49,159 nt of DNA from SAR202 cluster bacterium (GTDB lineage: Bacteria > Chloroflexota > Dehalococcoidia > Lucifugimonadales > UBA1123): NCBI GenBank assembly GCA_030752795.1, contig JASMDM010000029.1, positions 1 to 49,159 of the forward strand. Direction: 5' to 3'. A model generated the notes under the pieces. That model was not told the DNA's origin. It saw only the letters and a list, made by a program, of their open reading frames with translations, and made no database searches. Of this stretch, positions 15,971 through 25,764 are shown in pieces. A program made the translations under genes and the position numbers. How positions within the stretch are numbered: position 1 is the first letter of the stretch; each line of letters starts with the position of its first letter.

Positions 15971-16052
15971 GCGACAGTCTGGCGATGGTCCGATAACCAC
16001 CCGTTTCTCTCACGCTGATCAGGCTCTGGTCTGCCATCCACGCCAACGGTTA

Positions 16053-16061
16053 TGGTAGGAT
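16053..16061 (+). promoter_or_regulatory. Extended -10 promoter of metG
   Basis: TGGTAGGAT (TG-N-TAGGAT), identical to the element before the MaoC-like gene at 8982-8990. The transcript would start near 16068, about 33 bases before ATG 16101. A -35 is not obvious. Confidence 0.4.
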
Positions 16062-16100
16062 GAACCAACCAAAATCCGGAAAGCTCCTGAGATTATCTTC

Positions 16101-17768
16101 ATGCCTGAGCGCATACTCGTCGCAGTAGCCTGGCCCTACGCGAACGGCTCGCTCCACGTTGGATCCGTCGCTGGCGCGTACCTTCCCGCCGACATCTTCG
16201 CCCGCTACCACCGGCTGAAAGGCAACGATGTCGCCATGGTTTCGGGCTCGGACGCCCACGGCACCCCAGTGACAATCACCGCGGAGCAACGCGGAGTCAG
16301 TCCGGAGCAGGTCGCCGCCGAGTACCAGGCCGAGTTCCTCGACAATTGGGACCGGCTGGGGATCAAGTTTGATCTGTTCACGACGACCCACACAAAAAAC
16401 CACGCCGACACCGCCCAAGACATGTTTCTGAAGCTGTACGAAAACGGCTTCATGTACAAAGACACCAGGTCTCAGCCTTATTGTGAGACCGACAACCGAT
16501 TCCTGCCCGACCGATACGTCGAAGGAACGTGTCCTCACTGCGGCGACACCGGCGCCCGTGGCGACCAGTGCGACGCGTGCGGCCGCCCGCTGGACCCCGA
16601 AGACCTGATCGACATGGTCTGCAGAACTTGCGGACAGTCCCCGATTATCCGCGACACGGAGCATTTTTTCCTGAAGCTGTCCGCGTTCGAGGACAAACTG
16701 CTTGAGTGGATGCGCGCGCAAGACCACTTCAAGCCAAACGTCAAGAATTTCACTATCAGCTACCTCGAGGGAGGTCTTCACGACAGGGCGATGAGTCGAG
16801 ATCTGGAGTGGGGCATCCCGGTGCCGATAGAGGGATACGAGGACAAGCGCATCTATGTATGGTTCGAGGCGGTGATCGGATATCTGTCTGCCACCAAGGA
16901 ATGGAGCCAGAACATAGGACAACCCGACCGTTGGAAGGAATTCTGGCAACAGCCGTGTCGCGCGTACTACTTCCAAGGTAAGGACAACATTCCTTTCCAC
17001 ACGGTCATCTGGCCTGCGATGCTGATGGGATACGAGGGATTGAATCTGCCTCACAACGTGTCCGCGAATGAGTACGTTAACCTGGGGGGCCAAAAAGTAT
17101 CCACCAGCCGTAACTGGGCGGTTTGGATTCCGGACTACCTTGAAAGATACGATCCCGACCCGTTGCGATACACGCTGGCAGCCAACATGCCGGAGACCAG
17201 CGATTCCGATTTCACGTGGCTGGATTTCGTGCGCCGCAACAACAATGAGCTGGTCGCCACCTACGGGAACCTGGTCAACCGGGTTCTCTCGATGGTGCAA
17301 CGGAACTTCGAGGGACGCGTGCCTGTGCCTGGCAATCTGGATTCAGCGGACCAAGATTTGTTGGACCAAGCCCGAGTGCACTTCGAGAACACCGCGACCG
17401 AGCTCGAAGCGTGCCGGTTCCGGCCCGCACTGCAATCAGCGATGTCGCTCGGGCAAGCGGCTAACCGCTATCTCGATGCCCAGGCGCCGTGGAAAGCGGT
17501 TCGGGAAGACGTTCAGGACGCCGCGACGACGCTTTGGGTGTCGCTCTCGGTTATCAACTGCCTCAAGACGATGTTTGCACCGTATCTGCCGTTTAGCTCG
17601 GCTAGTCTGCACACGATGCTGGGATTGCCCGGGAGCGTCGAGGAAGAGGGCTGGGCTTGGACGCCTGATGCCGTAAAGTTCGGCACGGCGTTGCCCAAAC
17701 CCGAGCCACTGTTCACGAAACTTGATGAATCAGTCATCGAAGAGGAGACCGCGCGCCTCGGCAAATGA
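16101..17768 (+). CDS. metG: Methionine--tRNA ligase
   Basis: Class I methionyl-tRNA synthetase of 555 residues. It charges tRNA-Met in the cytoplasm. The HIGH motif appears as HVGS (residues 19-22). Zinc-binding knuckles are CPHC and CDAC around 140-160, and CRTC follows near 175. The KMSKS loop is KVSTS at 332-336. A helical anticodon-binding domain fills the remainder. There is no C-terminal EMAP/Arc1-like tRNA-binding extension, as in the shorter bacterial/archaeal-like MetG forms. KMSKS degenerating to KVSTS is tolerated in this branch. The gene precedes the polyprenyl diphosphate synthase with a gap of about 16 bases, suggesting co-transcription. Confidence 0.96.
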   Translation: MPERILVAVAWPYANGSLHVGSVAGAYLPADIFARYHRLKGNDVAMVSGSDAHGTPVTITAEQRGVSPEQVAAEYQAEFLDNWDRLGIKFDLFTTTHTKNHADTAQDMFLKLYENGFMYKDTRSQPYCETDNRFLPDRYVEGTCPHCGDTGARGDQCDACGRPLDPEDLIDMVCRTCGQSPIIRDTEHFFLKLSAFEDKLLEWMRAQDHFKPNVKNFTISYLEGGLHDRAMSRDLEWGIPVPIEGYEDKRIYVWFEAVIGYLSATKEWSQNIGQPDRWKEFWQQPCRAYYFQGKDNIPFHTVIWPAMLMGYEGLNLPHNVSANEYVNLGGQKVSTSRNWAVWIPDYLERYDPDPLRYTLAANMPETSDSDFTWLDFVRRNNNELVATYGNLVNRVLSMVQRNFEGRVPVPGNLDSADQDLLDQARVHFENTATELEACRFRPALQSAMSLGQAANRYLDAQAPWKAVREDVQDAATTLWVSLSVINCLKTMFAPYLPFSSASLHTMLGLPGSVEEEGWAWTPDAVKFGTALPKPEPLFTKLDESVIEEETARLGK

Positions 17769-17784
17769 GCCGCGCCACCGAAAC

Positions 17785-18753
17785 TTGCTTTCAACGACCG
17801 AGATCTTCGAACCGATACACGACGGACTGGCACGGGTCGAAACTAGACTCACCAGCCAAGCAAAAGAACGCTTCCCGTTTCTCTCGGACGCGTTGGGCCA
17901 CGTCTATGAGACGTCCGGCAAACGGTTCAGGCCGGCGCTCACGCTGTTGGCCGCCGACTTCCATCCCCATGACGGCGTCAAAGTCGAGATCATGGCGACA
18001 GCCGTCGAGCTCCTGCACATCGCCACCCTGATCCACGACGACACGATCGACAGCTCGAGCTTTCGCCGCGGCAAAGAGACGCTTAGCAGCATGTGGGGCC
18101 GCAACGTCGCGGTGCTCGTCGGCGACTACATCTTCGCCTCGTCGGCAACCTTCGTATGCGACACCGAACACGTTGGCGTGATCCGGCGATTCTCAGAGAC
18201 CATCATGGACTTGTCGAGCGGCGAACTGCGAGAGCTGGTCGACACGTTCAGCAGCGACCAAACCGTGGACGGCTACTACAAACGCATCTACGAAAAGACG
18301 GCGTCTCTGTTCTCGACTTCGGGGGAGTCCGGCGCGATCCTCAGTGGCGCGACTTCCGATCAAGTTGTGGCGCTGAAGGAATACAGTTGCGAGCTCGGCA
18401 TGGCGTTCCAGATCGTGGACGACATCCTCGACTTCGAAGGGACCGAGCAAGAGATCGGCAAACCGGTCGGGAGCGATCTGGCCCAAGGCATCCTCACGTT
18501 GCCTGCGTTCACCGCGATGGAGCGCTACCCGAAGGACAACCCGATTTCGCGCTTCTTCGACGAACCGGACGACGCCGGCCTATTGGCGAAAGCGGTCGAC
18601 ATGGTGCAACAACCTTCGATCATCGACTCAGCGTACGCGATCGCCGGTGAGCGATGTGCACAGGCGCGCGGCATGCTGATGACGCTGCCCAAGAACAATT
18701 CGCGGGACTCGCTGGAGGAGTTGCTGGCGCAAGTTCTGGAGCGGCGCAGCTAA
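17785..18753 (+). CDS. Trans-polyprenyl diphosphate synthase
   Basis: Isoprenyl diphosphate synthase of about 322 residues. It condenses isopentenyl diphosphate with allylic diphosphates, giving the quinone side chain or a shorter prenyl donor. Both Asp-rich motifs are present: HDDTID (first) and VDDILDFEG (second), along with GKRFRPALTLL and a lipid-facing LLHIATLIHDD helix. Chain length is not predictable with certainty, but the family resembles octaprenyl/nonaprenyl synthases of quinone synthesis. The start is placed at TTG 17785 just after the metG stop; an in-frame ATG at 17722 would overlap metG by 47 bases and add a non-conserved basic tail. A squalene/phytoene synthase lies in the same window at 43-44 kb. 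Confidence 0.88.
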   Translation: MLSTTEIFEPIHDGLARVETRLTSQAKERFPFLSDALGHVYETSGKRFRPALTLLAADFHPHDGVKVEIMATAVELLHIATLIHDDTIDSSSFRRGKETLSSMWGRNVAVLVGDYIFASSATFVCDTEHVGVIRRFSETIMDLSSGELRELVDTFSSDQTVDGYYKRIYEKTASLFSTSGESGAILSGATSDQVVALKEYSCELGMAFQIVDDILDFEGTEQEIGKPVGSDLAQGILTLPAFTAMERYPKDNPISRFFDEPDDAGLLAKAVDMVQQPSIIDSAYAIAGERCAQARGMLMTLPKNNSRDSLEELLAQVLERRS

Positions 18754-18820
18754 CGTCTTGCGTTAGAAGTAAGCTGAGAGTGCCGTGAGCCTTTGACGAG
18801 CTTGGGATCTCGATGCTTTG

Positions 18821-18966
18821 GGAATTCCGTAGGGGAGGGTTTCAAATCCTACCGCCCGTTTACGCCGACATCACCCTATGTCACGCGGGTACAACAGGCT
18901 CATCTATTCATTCGTACCGGATATCCATGCGAAGTGTCGGGAAGGTTTGAAGAGCCTGTCTCATGA
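18821..18966 (+). repeat. Dispersed repeat family B, copy 1
   Basis: GGAATTCCGTAGGGGAGGGT followed by TTCAAA... aligns for about 145 bases with 35605-35751. Shared elements include TCACGCGG.TACAAC, CGGGA.GGTTTGAA.GCCT and the closing ACGATG/TCATG. Short internal hairpins (GGGAGG.../CCTCCC-like) occur. The stretch 18754-19307 holds this repeat and the inverted repeat below; I see no gene in it. Confidence 0.75.
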
Positions 18967-19098
18967 GTCGCCGCGAGCCTCTCAAAACGTCCAAAATCGC
19001 GATTCCGATACGTCCGCCAAGCACGACAACCCCGCCGCATTACCGACGAACAGGCCCTGTTCACGACTTTTGAGACGGGCTCTGAAACCCTCCCCTAC
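18829..19098. repeat. 270-base segment bounded by a perfect 16-base inverted repeat
   Basis: GTAGGGGAGGGTTTCA at 18829-18844 recurs exactly inverted as TGAAACCCTCCCCTAC at 19083-19098. The left arm lies inside repeat family B. The arrangement resembles a small non-autonomous element with terminal inverted repeats, but no target duplication is seen outside the arms and the second family B copy lacks the right arm. Confidence 0.65.
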
Positions 19099-19307
19099 AT
19101 TTTGTGTTGCGCAATTGCCGTTCATCGAATCGAGGGCATGATACGACAGCAGGCGAAATTGATGGAATACAAATGCTTCGCACACTGTGCCCGAAACACG
19201 AGTCGTCTCGTGGAAGTCTCGACGCATCGGAATTCCGGCCTACTCGGAAGCTTGCCGAACCGATTTGACGAGTCGGTTTACCCTCTAGTCCGGTCCGCCG
19301 AGGCCGT

Positions 19308-20312
19308 CTACTCGCTCGATTCGGCTTCCGCTTTGCCCGGCAGGATGATCACCGGGTTCCCTGACGACCTGACCACCTTTTCAGTCACGCTTCCGAGAAC
19401 CCATCGAGTCAAGCCTGAGATGCCGCGGGTCGTCATGATGACAAGGCTGTTCGGCGTCTCATGGACGAGGTCCACGATGGCCCGAGCCGAGCCGCCCCTG
19501 AGCAGCTTCCAGTTGACCACCACGCCTTTCGCAGCGAGGTTCGCTGTTTCATCGGACAGGTATTGGGCCGCCTCTTTTTCGAGCTCTTCCCATTCGGCGT
19601 CGGCTATGCCGTCGTAGAACTCGATGGGCGCTGACGGCACGACGAATCGTACGACGTGCACGAGGGTGATGCTCAGTCCGAGCTTGGTGGCGATCTCCTC
19701 GGCATGGGGAAGCGCGCTTTCGGCGAGGATCGAGCCGTCCAACGGAACGATGATCGAGTTGAAAGCGTCTTGCTCGGGCCCGTGCTCTCTGGCGTCTTCC
19801 GGCCTCACGGTCATTACCGGAACGGTGTTCGAGTGAACGACACGGTCAGTCACGCTACCAAGAATTCCGCGCCCAAGGGTGCCTCGGGCATGCGTGGACA
19901 TGGCGACGAGATCGTAGCCGTCGCGTTCCGCAACCGTAGCGACCTGCTCAGCAGGGCTGCCGAAGCCCACGGCGAAGTCCACTTCCAGGTCCGGGCCGCC
20001 GATACGTTCGGCGATTTCCCGGAGAAACCCTTCCGCGCTGCGCCCTGTGCGCTCGAATGCGTGAGTTGCTCTCCCGGGGTCGGTGTCGCAGCTGTCTCGT
20101 CGCTCTTCGGGAACTGTGATCGGAACGCGTCCGAACTCGCTCCAGACCGACCCGCGAGCGCCCAATTTGGACGGCGCTCTGACTACGTCCGGGTCGACCA
20201 CCGTGAACAGAGTCAGCTTCGCGTTCAGCCCTCGAGCCAGACGAACCACGTACGGCAAGATGCCTTGCGCGAGCTCACTACCGTCAAGGGGAACCAAAAT
20301 CTTCTCAAGCAT
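19308..20312 (-). CDS. Tandem-domain universal stress protein
   Basis: A 334-residue protein with two UspA domains (about 4-170 and 185-325). Each begins with the ILVPLDGS / IIVPLDGS strand-loop and ends in the ATP-binding loop G-x2-G-x9-G-S: STHARGTLGRGILGS in the first and TTRGISGLTRWVLGS in the second, followed by a VT[DE][RK]VV helix. Tandem Usp proteins bind ATP and respond to starvation or oxidative stress, though their exact output is generally unknown. The first domain has an insert of about 40 residues between its first strand pair. It stands apart from its neighbours: a repeat-bearing gap lies downstream and an MFS gene upstream on the same strand. Confidence 0.92.
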   Translation of the reverse strand: MLEKILVPLDGSELAQGILPYVVRLARGLNAKLTLFTVVDPDVVRAPSKLGARGSVWSEFGRVPITVPEERRDSCDTDPGRATHAFERTGRSAEGFLREIAERIGGPDLEVDFAVGFGSPAEQVATVAERDGYDLVAMSTHARGTLGRGILGSVTDRVVHSNTVPVMTVRPEDAREHGPEQDAFNSIIVPLDGSILAESALPHAEEIATKLGLSITLVHVVRFVVPSAPIEFYDGIADAEWEELEKEAAQYLSDETANLAAKGVVVNWKLLRGGSARAIVDLVHETPNSLVIMTTRGISGLTRWVLGSVTEKVVRSSGNPVIILPGKAEAESSE

Positions 20313-20589
20313 GCTGAATCCTCACTCTGTGTTCGATCAACCCGTCATGGATTTGGCGCGGCGCCTCGTTCCACACGTTCAAAACGGTCGTTCGAAACCC
20401 ATTCGCCGCTGCATGGTCATTGAATCGACAGGCACTTCAACACTTACCTTACAGGAAATCAGCCCGCTCTCGAAGACCGAGATGAGGTGTCAGCACAAGG
20501 TTGACATCATGCTCACGAATCTTACATGGCGGCTCTCGTTTAGCCGCTCCTCGATTCTCGCGAGACGATGCTCGAGACGCACCGAAACG

Positions 20590-21897
20590 TCACGACGAGT
20601 CCCGGGGGACGTTTCGCACCGCGACGCCCAGAGCGATCGCCACCAGAGCGAGGACGAACGTCAAACCAGTCAGCATGATCAAGCCGCCCACGAACCCGCC
20701 CGTAATGTCAGCCGCGACTCCTAGCAGCAGCGGTCCCAGAACGCCGCCAACCTCGCCTGCCGTGAAGTAGAGCCCGCCGGCGGCGCCCATGTGCTCCGCG
20801 CCGATCTGTGGTGCGTCCATCAAGACCAGCATGATGATCGGTTGCACTCCCCTGCCCGCCGCGCCCTGAAGGAGCAAACCCAACGTCAACGGCAGACCGG
20901 ACGTGGTGCCTACCAACAGCGCCGACACCCCTGCCAAAAGCAACGTGCCCACAAGCATCGGTATGCGGCGTTTTGGTGTAGCCACGTGAGGGATGATCAG
21001 AGTTGCCCCAACGCCAATCACGATCGGCAAGGTCGCCCACAATCCTGCCTCGGAGGGGGTCATGCCTCGATCACGCAGAATTTCAGGCAGCCAATTGCTG
21101 AAACCGTGGTTGAACAAGAACGAACCAACGCTCAAAGCAAGCACGATCCGGACGACTCTGCCGCGGAGCAGCGACGGGAACACGCGCAGACTTGCCGCGA
21201 ATGAATTGGTCGGCGTTGAACCAGCAGAACCATGCTCTTCGGGATCGCGGGCCAGAACCCACCACACGGCCGCCGAAACGAACGCGAAGCCCGCGTAGGT
21301 GACCAACGTCAACCGCCAGTTCGAATCGTACAGCGGCATGAAGACGGTGTTCGCGGTCGCCAGCGCCACGATTCGTCCGACGTTCGAGGCCGTCATGTAT
21401 GCGCCCATCGCCGATCCTCGACCGCTCTTGGGGAACCAGACCGCGATGAACTTGGGCGCTCCGACTGAAACAAACGGTCCGCCCAGCCCGAATACGGCGA
21501 CGGCTAAAAACATCGTGCCGTAGTTGACCGCCACGGCCCTCAGCAAGCCAGACAGACCGATCAACAGCACGCCAACCGCCAGCGATCTGCGAAGCCCGAA
21601 CCGGTCGATCAGCGCCCCTGCCGGGATGGCCATCGCGACGTAGATGAGGGGCCACGCCCCAAGCACGCTGCCCATCGCCGAGCGGCTCAGATTGAGATCG
21701 CCGCTGATGACTCCAACGAGGGGGGGTATGCCGCCGCTCACCAAGCCGAACGATGCATACGCCAGCCAAAGGCCAGCCAACATCACCCATCGGTATCTTA
21801 GTTGCGAGGGGTCGAACCTAATCGTTCCGATGGGGTCTCGGTCTCTCGGTTGGTCGGTTCGAATCAGAACTCTCGCTGAGTGGTCTTCGCATCGCAT
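20590..21897 (-). CDS. MFS transporter, CynX/NimT-like
   Basis: About 435 residues with some twelve hydrophobic membrane-spanning segments, beginning at YRWVMLAGLWLAYASFGLV (about residue 36) and ending near the C-terminus. The MFS loop signature between helices 2 and 3 appears as AGALIDRFGLRRS. The closest flavour is the CynX/NimT group (cyanate, nitrate-like or organic anion carriers); the substrate is unknown. The start is placed at ATG 21897, which has GAGG eight bases upstream; ATG 21915 in the same frame is an alternative. The amidohydrolase gene lies upstream on the same strand, about 165 bases away, so import of a substrate for that enzyme is possible but unproven. Confidence 0.85.
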   Translation of the reverse strand: MRCEDHSARVLIRTDQPRDRDPIGTIRFDPSQLRYRWVMLAGLWLAYASFGLVSGGIPPLVGVISGDLNLSRSAMGSVLGAWPLIYVAMAIPAGALIDRFGLRRSLAVGVLLIGLSGLLRAVAVNYGTMFLAVAVFGLGGPFVSVGAPKFIAVWFPKSGRGSAMGAYMTASNVGRIVALATANTVFMPLYDSNWRLTLVTYAGFAFVSAAVWWVLARDPEEHGSAGSTPTNSFAASLRVFPSLLRGRVVRIVLALSVGSFLFNHGFSNWLPEILRDRGMTPSEAGLWATLPIVIGVGATLIIPHVATPKRRIPMLVGTLLLAGVSALLVGTTSGLPLTLGLLLQGAAGRGVQPIIMLVLMDAPQIGAEHMGAAGGLYFTAGEVGGVLGPLLLGVAADITGGFVGGLIMLTGLTFVLALVAIALGVAVRNVPRDSS

Positions 21898-22064
21898 GCC
21901 GCCTCGCTGATGCACCCGGGTTCAAGAGGCGTGGATCGACTGCCTCGGTGACCGGAATCGCGGCGGAGCGAGTGTAGCAACGGGAGTAGTGCCAGTCAAC
22001 CGAACAGAGCGCGATCGCTTGGCGACCGAACTCGCCGTCCGGCGAAAGGTTGCGGCGGCGTGAT

Positions 22065-23615
22065 TTATGACTCCCAAACCACCTGTCCGCCGATGATCGT
22101 GGCTTCTGGGCGAATCCGCCGAATATCTTCGGACGCGACCTCGAGGGGATCCTGATCGAGCACAACCATGTCCGCCAGCATGCCGGGCGCCAGCATACCG
22201 AGCTCGGCTTCCCTTTGCGCCGTATACGCCGAACCAGTGATCGCGAATCGCAAGGCGTCGGCCACGGACACCGCCTCGTGCAGGCCGACCTCGGCGCCTT
22301 GCAAGGAGAGCCTGGTGACCGCGCCGTAGACGCCCAGCAGCGGATCAGGGTCCGCAACCGGCGAATCTGAGCCGAACGCAACGTGCGCGCCAGCCCGAGC
22401 GAGAGAAGCGACTCGGTACAGCGATGAAAGCATCTCCGGATCTGCCTGCGCGAGGTATCGGTCGCCGCTTTCGAAAACGAATCCTGGTTGCACGACGCAG
22501 ACTGCTCCCGAGGCGACAACCGCCGCCAGAACATCTGGGGGCAATTCGGAGCAGTGCTCGATACGATGCCGGAGTTCGGGCGAGCCTTTGCTCGTGTTGG
22601 CGGCGGAGATCGCGGCGGCCGCCGCGGCAACGGCTTCGGCTTCCACGGCATGGATCGCGACCTGAAACCCCTGTGACTGAGCATCGACAACGAGTTCTCG
22701 CAGCGTCTCGACATCCGGAGACAAGCGGCCCGAACTCATCGTGAGCATTGTCTTGGCAGCTCCGATTGCGAGCGCATCGTCGCCGGAGCCGTAGTGCAGT
22801 CCACGGTCTGTGAACGAACTGAGCCTGTGCACCCCTGGCATGACGGTCGCTCGCTGTCGCAATGCTCCGGCAGCCTTGAACGACCGAAAAGCGTCCCATC
22901 GGTCGGTGGAGTTGCTCGCCGTGGCGTCTTGAATCGCCGTGATTCCCTTGGACGCCAGAATGCCGCTGGCCTGCCGCACCGAGTCGGTCAATTCGGATTT
23001 GGAGGGTCGCGGGAGCCGGTCGTCCAGAAAATCGTGCATCTCGAAAAGCACGCCGTTGGGTTCACCTGATTCGAGCGACCGTTCGATCGTCGCGCTCGGG
23101 GGCTCAGGCGTGTCGAATCTGAGCCCAACAGCCACCATGGCGCGGCTGTTGAGCACGGAGGCATGCCCTGATCGGTGATCGATCCGCACGGGATGGTCAG
23201 GCGCCGCCGCATCAAGATCCCACCGAGTGGGGTGACGGCGCTCATGTAGGTAAACGTCGTCGTAGCCCGTCCCGCGGACCCAATGGCCCGCGGGCGTGAC
23301 AGTGGCCCGTTTCGAAATGGCCGCGCCAAGCTCCGGAATCGACGACACCGCTCGCGGACGGCAGTCGACGGCGCCCAAGCTGGTCGCGTACGCGAGCAGA
23401 TGGAAGTGTGCGTCGTGGAATCCCGGCAGCACGACACAGTCGTCGTAGTCGAGCATGCGGGTACGCTTGGACGTGATCGCCGCCGCTTCAGCGTCGGCGC
23501 CAACCCAAACGATTCGGTCGTCTTTAACCGCCACCGATTCCGCGAGCGGGGCGCTCGGGTCCATCGTGAGGACCCGGCGCCCTCTGATCAGCAAGTCCGG
23601 GTCCATTCGGTTCAC
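22065..23615 (-). CDS. YtcJ-like metal-dependent amidohydrolase
   Basis: A 516-residue amidohydrolase of the amidohydrolase_3/YtcJ group. The N-terminal beta sandwich (ILL-type LLIRGRRVLTMD) is followed by the metal-binding HxH in GFHDAHFH, then HRSGHAS, an AIHAVEAEAV histidine segment, RIEHC and FGSDSPV with the catalytic aspartate. A closing beta-sandwich segment contains GMLADMVVLDQDPL. Such enzymes hydrolyse amide or imide bonds; substrates are mostly unassigned. The start is uncertain between GTG 23615 and ATG 23606, neither having a strong ribosome site. The NIPSNAP gene ends 35 bases upstream on the same strand, and an MFS transporter follows downstream, so the three may be transcribed together. 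Confidence 0.92.
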   Translation of the reverse strand: MNRMDPDLLIRGRRVLTMDPSAPLAESVAVKDDRIVWVGADAEAAAITSKRTRMLDYDDCVVLPGFHDAHFHLLAYATSLGAVDCRPRAVSSIPELGAAISKRATVTPAGHWVRGTGYDDVYLHERRHPTRWDLDAAAPDHPVRIDHRSGHASVLNSRAMVAVGLRFDTPEPPSATIERSLESGEPNGVLFEMHDFLDDRLPRPSKSELTDSVRQASGILASKGITAIQDATASNSTDRWDAFRSFKAAGALRQRATVMPGVHRLSSFTDRGLHYGSGDDALAIGAAKTMLTMSSGRLSPDVETLRELVVDAQSQGFQVAIHAVEAEAVAAAAAAISAANTSKGSPELRHRIEHCSELPPDVLAAVVASGAVCVVQPGFVFESGDRYLAQADPEMLSSLYRVASLARAGAHVAFGSDSPVADPDPLLGVYGAVTRLSLQGAEVGLHEAVSVADALRFAITGSAYTAQREAELGMLAPGMLADMVVLDQDPLEVASEDIRRIRPEATIIGGQVVWES

Positions 23616-23650
23616 GTCAGTTCAGGCAACTCAGGCTAGTGTCAGCAGAT

Positions 23651-23971
23651 CTATTGAATCACCGAGCGAGACGACGCCTCGATTCGTCGGACGACGATCT
23701 TGGAGCGGTCCATCATCGCGGGGATTCTCGGGCCGATGTCGTTCTTCCACTCATCGCTCTCGTAGACTGCCTCGTACAGCTTCACGCGCTCTTCTTCACT
23801 CTCGAAGCGCCTGACCCAGATGTACAGATCGTCTTCTTCTTGGCCCACGAAACTCCCCAGGATGACCATGCCCTTCCCAACCTGGAACGGAATGATCTCA
23901 TCTTCCATGAACTTGACCCAATTCTCTCGTTGACCCGCGTGGGTACGGTACTCGCGTAGCTCGAAAAACAT
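23651..23971 (-). CDS. NIPSNAP family protein
   Basis: A 106-residue alpha/beta ferredoxin-like fold protein (dimeric alpha-beta barrel type). Family features are MFFELREYRTHAGQ at the start, an IIPFQ segment, ILGSFVGQEEDDLYIWVRRF in two blocks (ILGSFVGQ then LYIWVRRFES), and a KLYEAVYESDEWKN helix. NIPSNAP proteins bind no known substrate in bacteria; they often lie beside degradative enzymes. ATG 23971 is chosen because AGGAG lies upstream with six bases between, although the frame is open further. It is just upstream of the amidohydrolase gene on the same strand. Confidence 0.9.
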   Translation of the reverse strand: MFFELREYRTHAGQRENWVKFMEDEIIPFQVGKGMVILGSFVGQEEDDLYIWVRRFESEEERVKLYEAVYESDEWKNDIGPRIPAMMDRSKIVVRRIEASSRSVIQ

Positions 23972-24167
23972 CCGGACTCCTCTCAATATTGAATTCGTGT
24001 GATTCCTGGTTTTGGTCTGCGGCAGGGTTAATGCCGTGCATCGAATTCGTGGCGCCGATTCAGGCATCGAACTCCGTTTGGACTGAAACCGGCTCTCAAT
24101 TTATGCCGGTCGGGAGCGGCTGTCAACCTCGATGACGCTCGGCGGGATCGACCTAGCGGTCATCGCG

Positions 24168-25511
24168 CTAAGAACGCCTCGGCGAAGATCGGAGTATCCA
24201 CCAGCCAACGGCTCCGCACACGACCGACGCCACTAAGATAGCCAGCTTGGATTCCGAGACGAGTTCACTGCCTTCCAGAGCCAGCCCGGTGATGAAAATC
24301 GACATCGTAAAACCGATTCCCCCGAGCCAGGAGACGCCGTAGATCTGTCTCCAGCTCACGCCTAGGGGTTTCGTAGCGATCCTCAAACGGATCGCCAGCC
24401 ACGCGAATGTGAATATTCCGATTTGCTTGCCGATCACGAGCCCAACCAGGACGCCCAAGGCCACCCGGCTTGAGAGCGCATCAAACGCGCCTCCATCCAA
24501 GGCGACGCCGGCATTGGCGAGAGCGAACAGCGGCATGATTACGAAGGCAACCAACGGGTGAAGGTCGTGTTCCAGTTGCTGAAGCGGCGACTCGACGTCC
24601 ATGCATGCCTGCTCGAGCTCAGCGACGGCGCCGCTTTGGGCGTCGGTCGCGTGATCGGTGGAGTTGTGCGCGATGCTCCCTTCGAACCGATCTAGCAAGG
24701 CGCGCCCGTGCTCGACAAATTCTCGAGGATCGATCCGAACGCTGCTCGGTATCGTCACCGCCACCAGGATGCCCGCGACCGTGGCGTGAATGCCCGACGT
24801 TATGAACGCAAGCCATACGCCGAGCCCGAACACGCCGAAGGCCACCGCGTGTCGGACACCGAGCCAATTGAGCACCGAGAGAACGCCGAGGAAACTCGCC
24901 GCCACCGCCAGGTTGGTCCAGACGATTTCGTCGGTGTAAAACAACGCGATCACGGCCACCGCGCCGATGTCGTCAGCGATGGCGAAAGCGGTCAAGAAGA
25001 CCTTGAGCGTCACCGGTATTCGACTGCCCAGCAGCGCCAGCACGCCAAGGGAGAACCCAATGTCGGTCGCCATCGGGATGCCCCATCCGTCGGAGCCCTC
25101 GCTTCCGGCGTTGAGCGCCATGTACAGCGCCGCCGGAACCGCCATTCCGCCGATCGCCGCCAGGATCGGCAGCGCGGCTCGCTTCGGGTTCGCTAGTTCT
25201 CCTACGAGCACCTCTCGCTTGATCTCGAGACCTACAACGAAAAAGAACACGGCCATTAAAGCGTCGTTGATCCAGAAGTGCAGCGGTTCATCTAGGGCGT
25301 GACCGCCGATTCCGAACCTCAGGTGGGTCTCCCAAAGGTCGTGGTAGCTGTCGGACCAGGGCGAATTGGCCCACACCAGCGCGGCCACCGTGCAAGCCAA
25401 CAGGACGATGCCTGCCGAAGCCTCCTGCGCCGTGAACTGAAGGAACGGCCGCACCACCGGCTCGATTCGAGGCTGGTCGGGCGACGATCTCAGATTATTG
25501 ATGAACTGCAC
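24168..25511 (-). CDS. nhaA: Na+/H+ antiporter NhaA
   Basis: Sodium/proton antiporter of about 447 residues, with roughly twelve membrane helices. It exports Na+ in exchange for protons, controlling pH and sodium. The signature residues are visible: PMATDIGFSLGVL (the Asp133 equivalent of E. coli) and AFAIADDIGAVAVIA (the Asp163/Asp164 pair), plus WANSPW near the first helix. A hydrophilic stretch of about 60 residues sits between helices 8 and 9 (around SIAHNSTDHATDAQ). The start is GTG 25511 because AGGAGG at 25517-25522 lies five bases before it; the frame is open upstream. A marine or salty habitat would fit. The CaCA exchanger lies upstream on the same strand. Confidence 0.93.
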   Translation of the reverse strand: MQFINNLRSSPDQPRIEPVVRPFLQFTAQEASAGIVLLACTVAALVWANSPWSDSYHDLWETHLRFGIGGHALDEPLHFWINDALMAVFFFVVGLEIKREVLVGELANPKRAALPILAAIGGMAVPAALYMALNAGSEGSDGWGIPMATDIGFSLGVLALLGSRIPVTLKVFLTAFAIADDIGAVAVIALFYTDEIVWTNLAVAASFLGVLSVLNWLGVRHAVAFGVFGLGVWLAFITSGIHATVAGILVAVTIPSSVRIDPREFVEHGRALLDRFEGSIAHNSTDHATDAQSGAVAELEQACMDVESPLQQLEHDLHPLVAFVIMPLFALANAGVALDGGAFDALSSRVALGVLVGLVIGKQIGIFTFAWLAIRLRIATKPLGVSWRQIYGVSWLGGIGFTMSIFITGLALEGSELVSESKLAILVASVVCGAVGWWILRSSPRRS

Positions 25512-25764
25512 CGCTACCTCCTGATACCGGCGGAAGCCGATCCATGGCAGAACGGCAATCGAACTCCTTGACCTCGCGGACGCCATCGAGCCAGAACGAT
25601 CATGGGGGTCATCGGGTTTCGAAGCGTCATATTAAGACCGACCCTCGGCTAGCCGCGAGTATTGGACCGCGCAGATTTTCGGCCGTTTCACGTGGGTCCG
25701 CGGAGCGTCGAGGCAACTCTAGCGAGCGCCTCGGCATCGGCCGGTTAGCGCGAATCACGAGCGA

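Noticed and set aside
16050..17300. Long open frame antisense to metG (416 codons)
   Set aside because: It mirrors the codon pattern of metG, has no family resemblance and no ribosome site.
15137..18753. T-box or other riboswitch in front of metG
   Set aside because: The leader between 16068 and 16101 is too short, and no specifier-loop or antiterminator structure is visible.
18878..19141. Plus-strand open frame of 87 codons
   Set aside because: It lies inside repeat family B and the inverted-repeat segment, with no family-like sequence.
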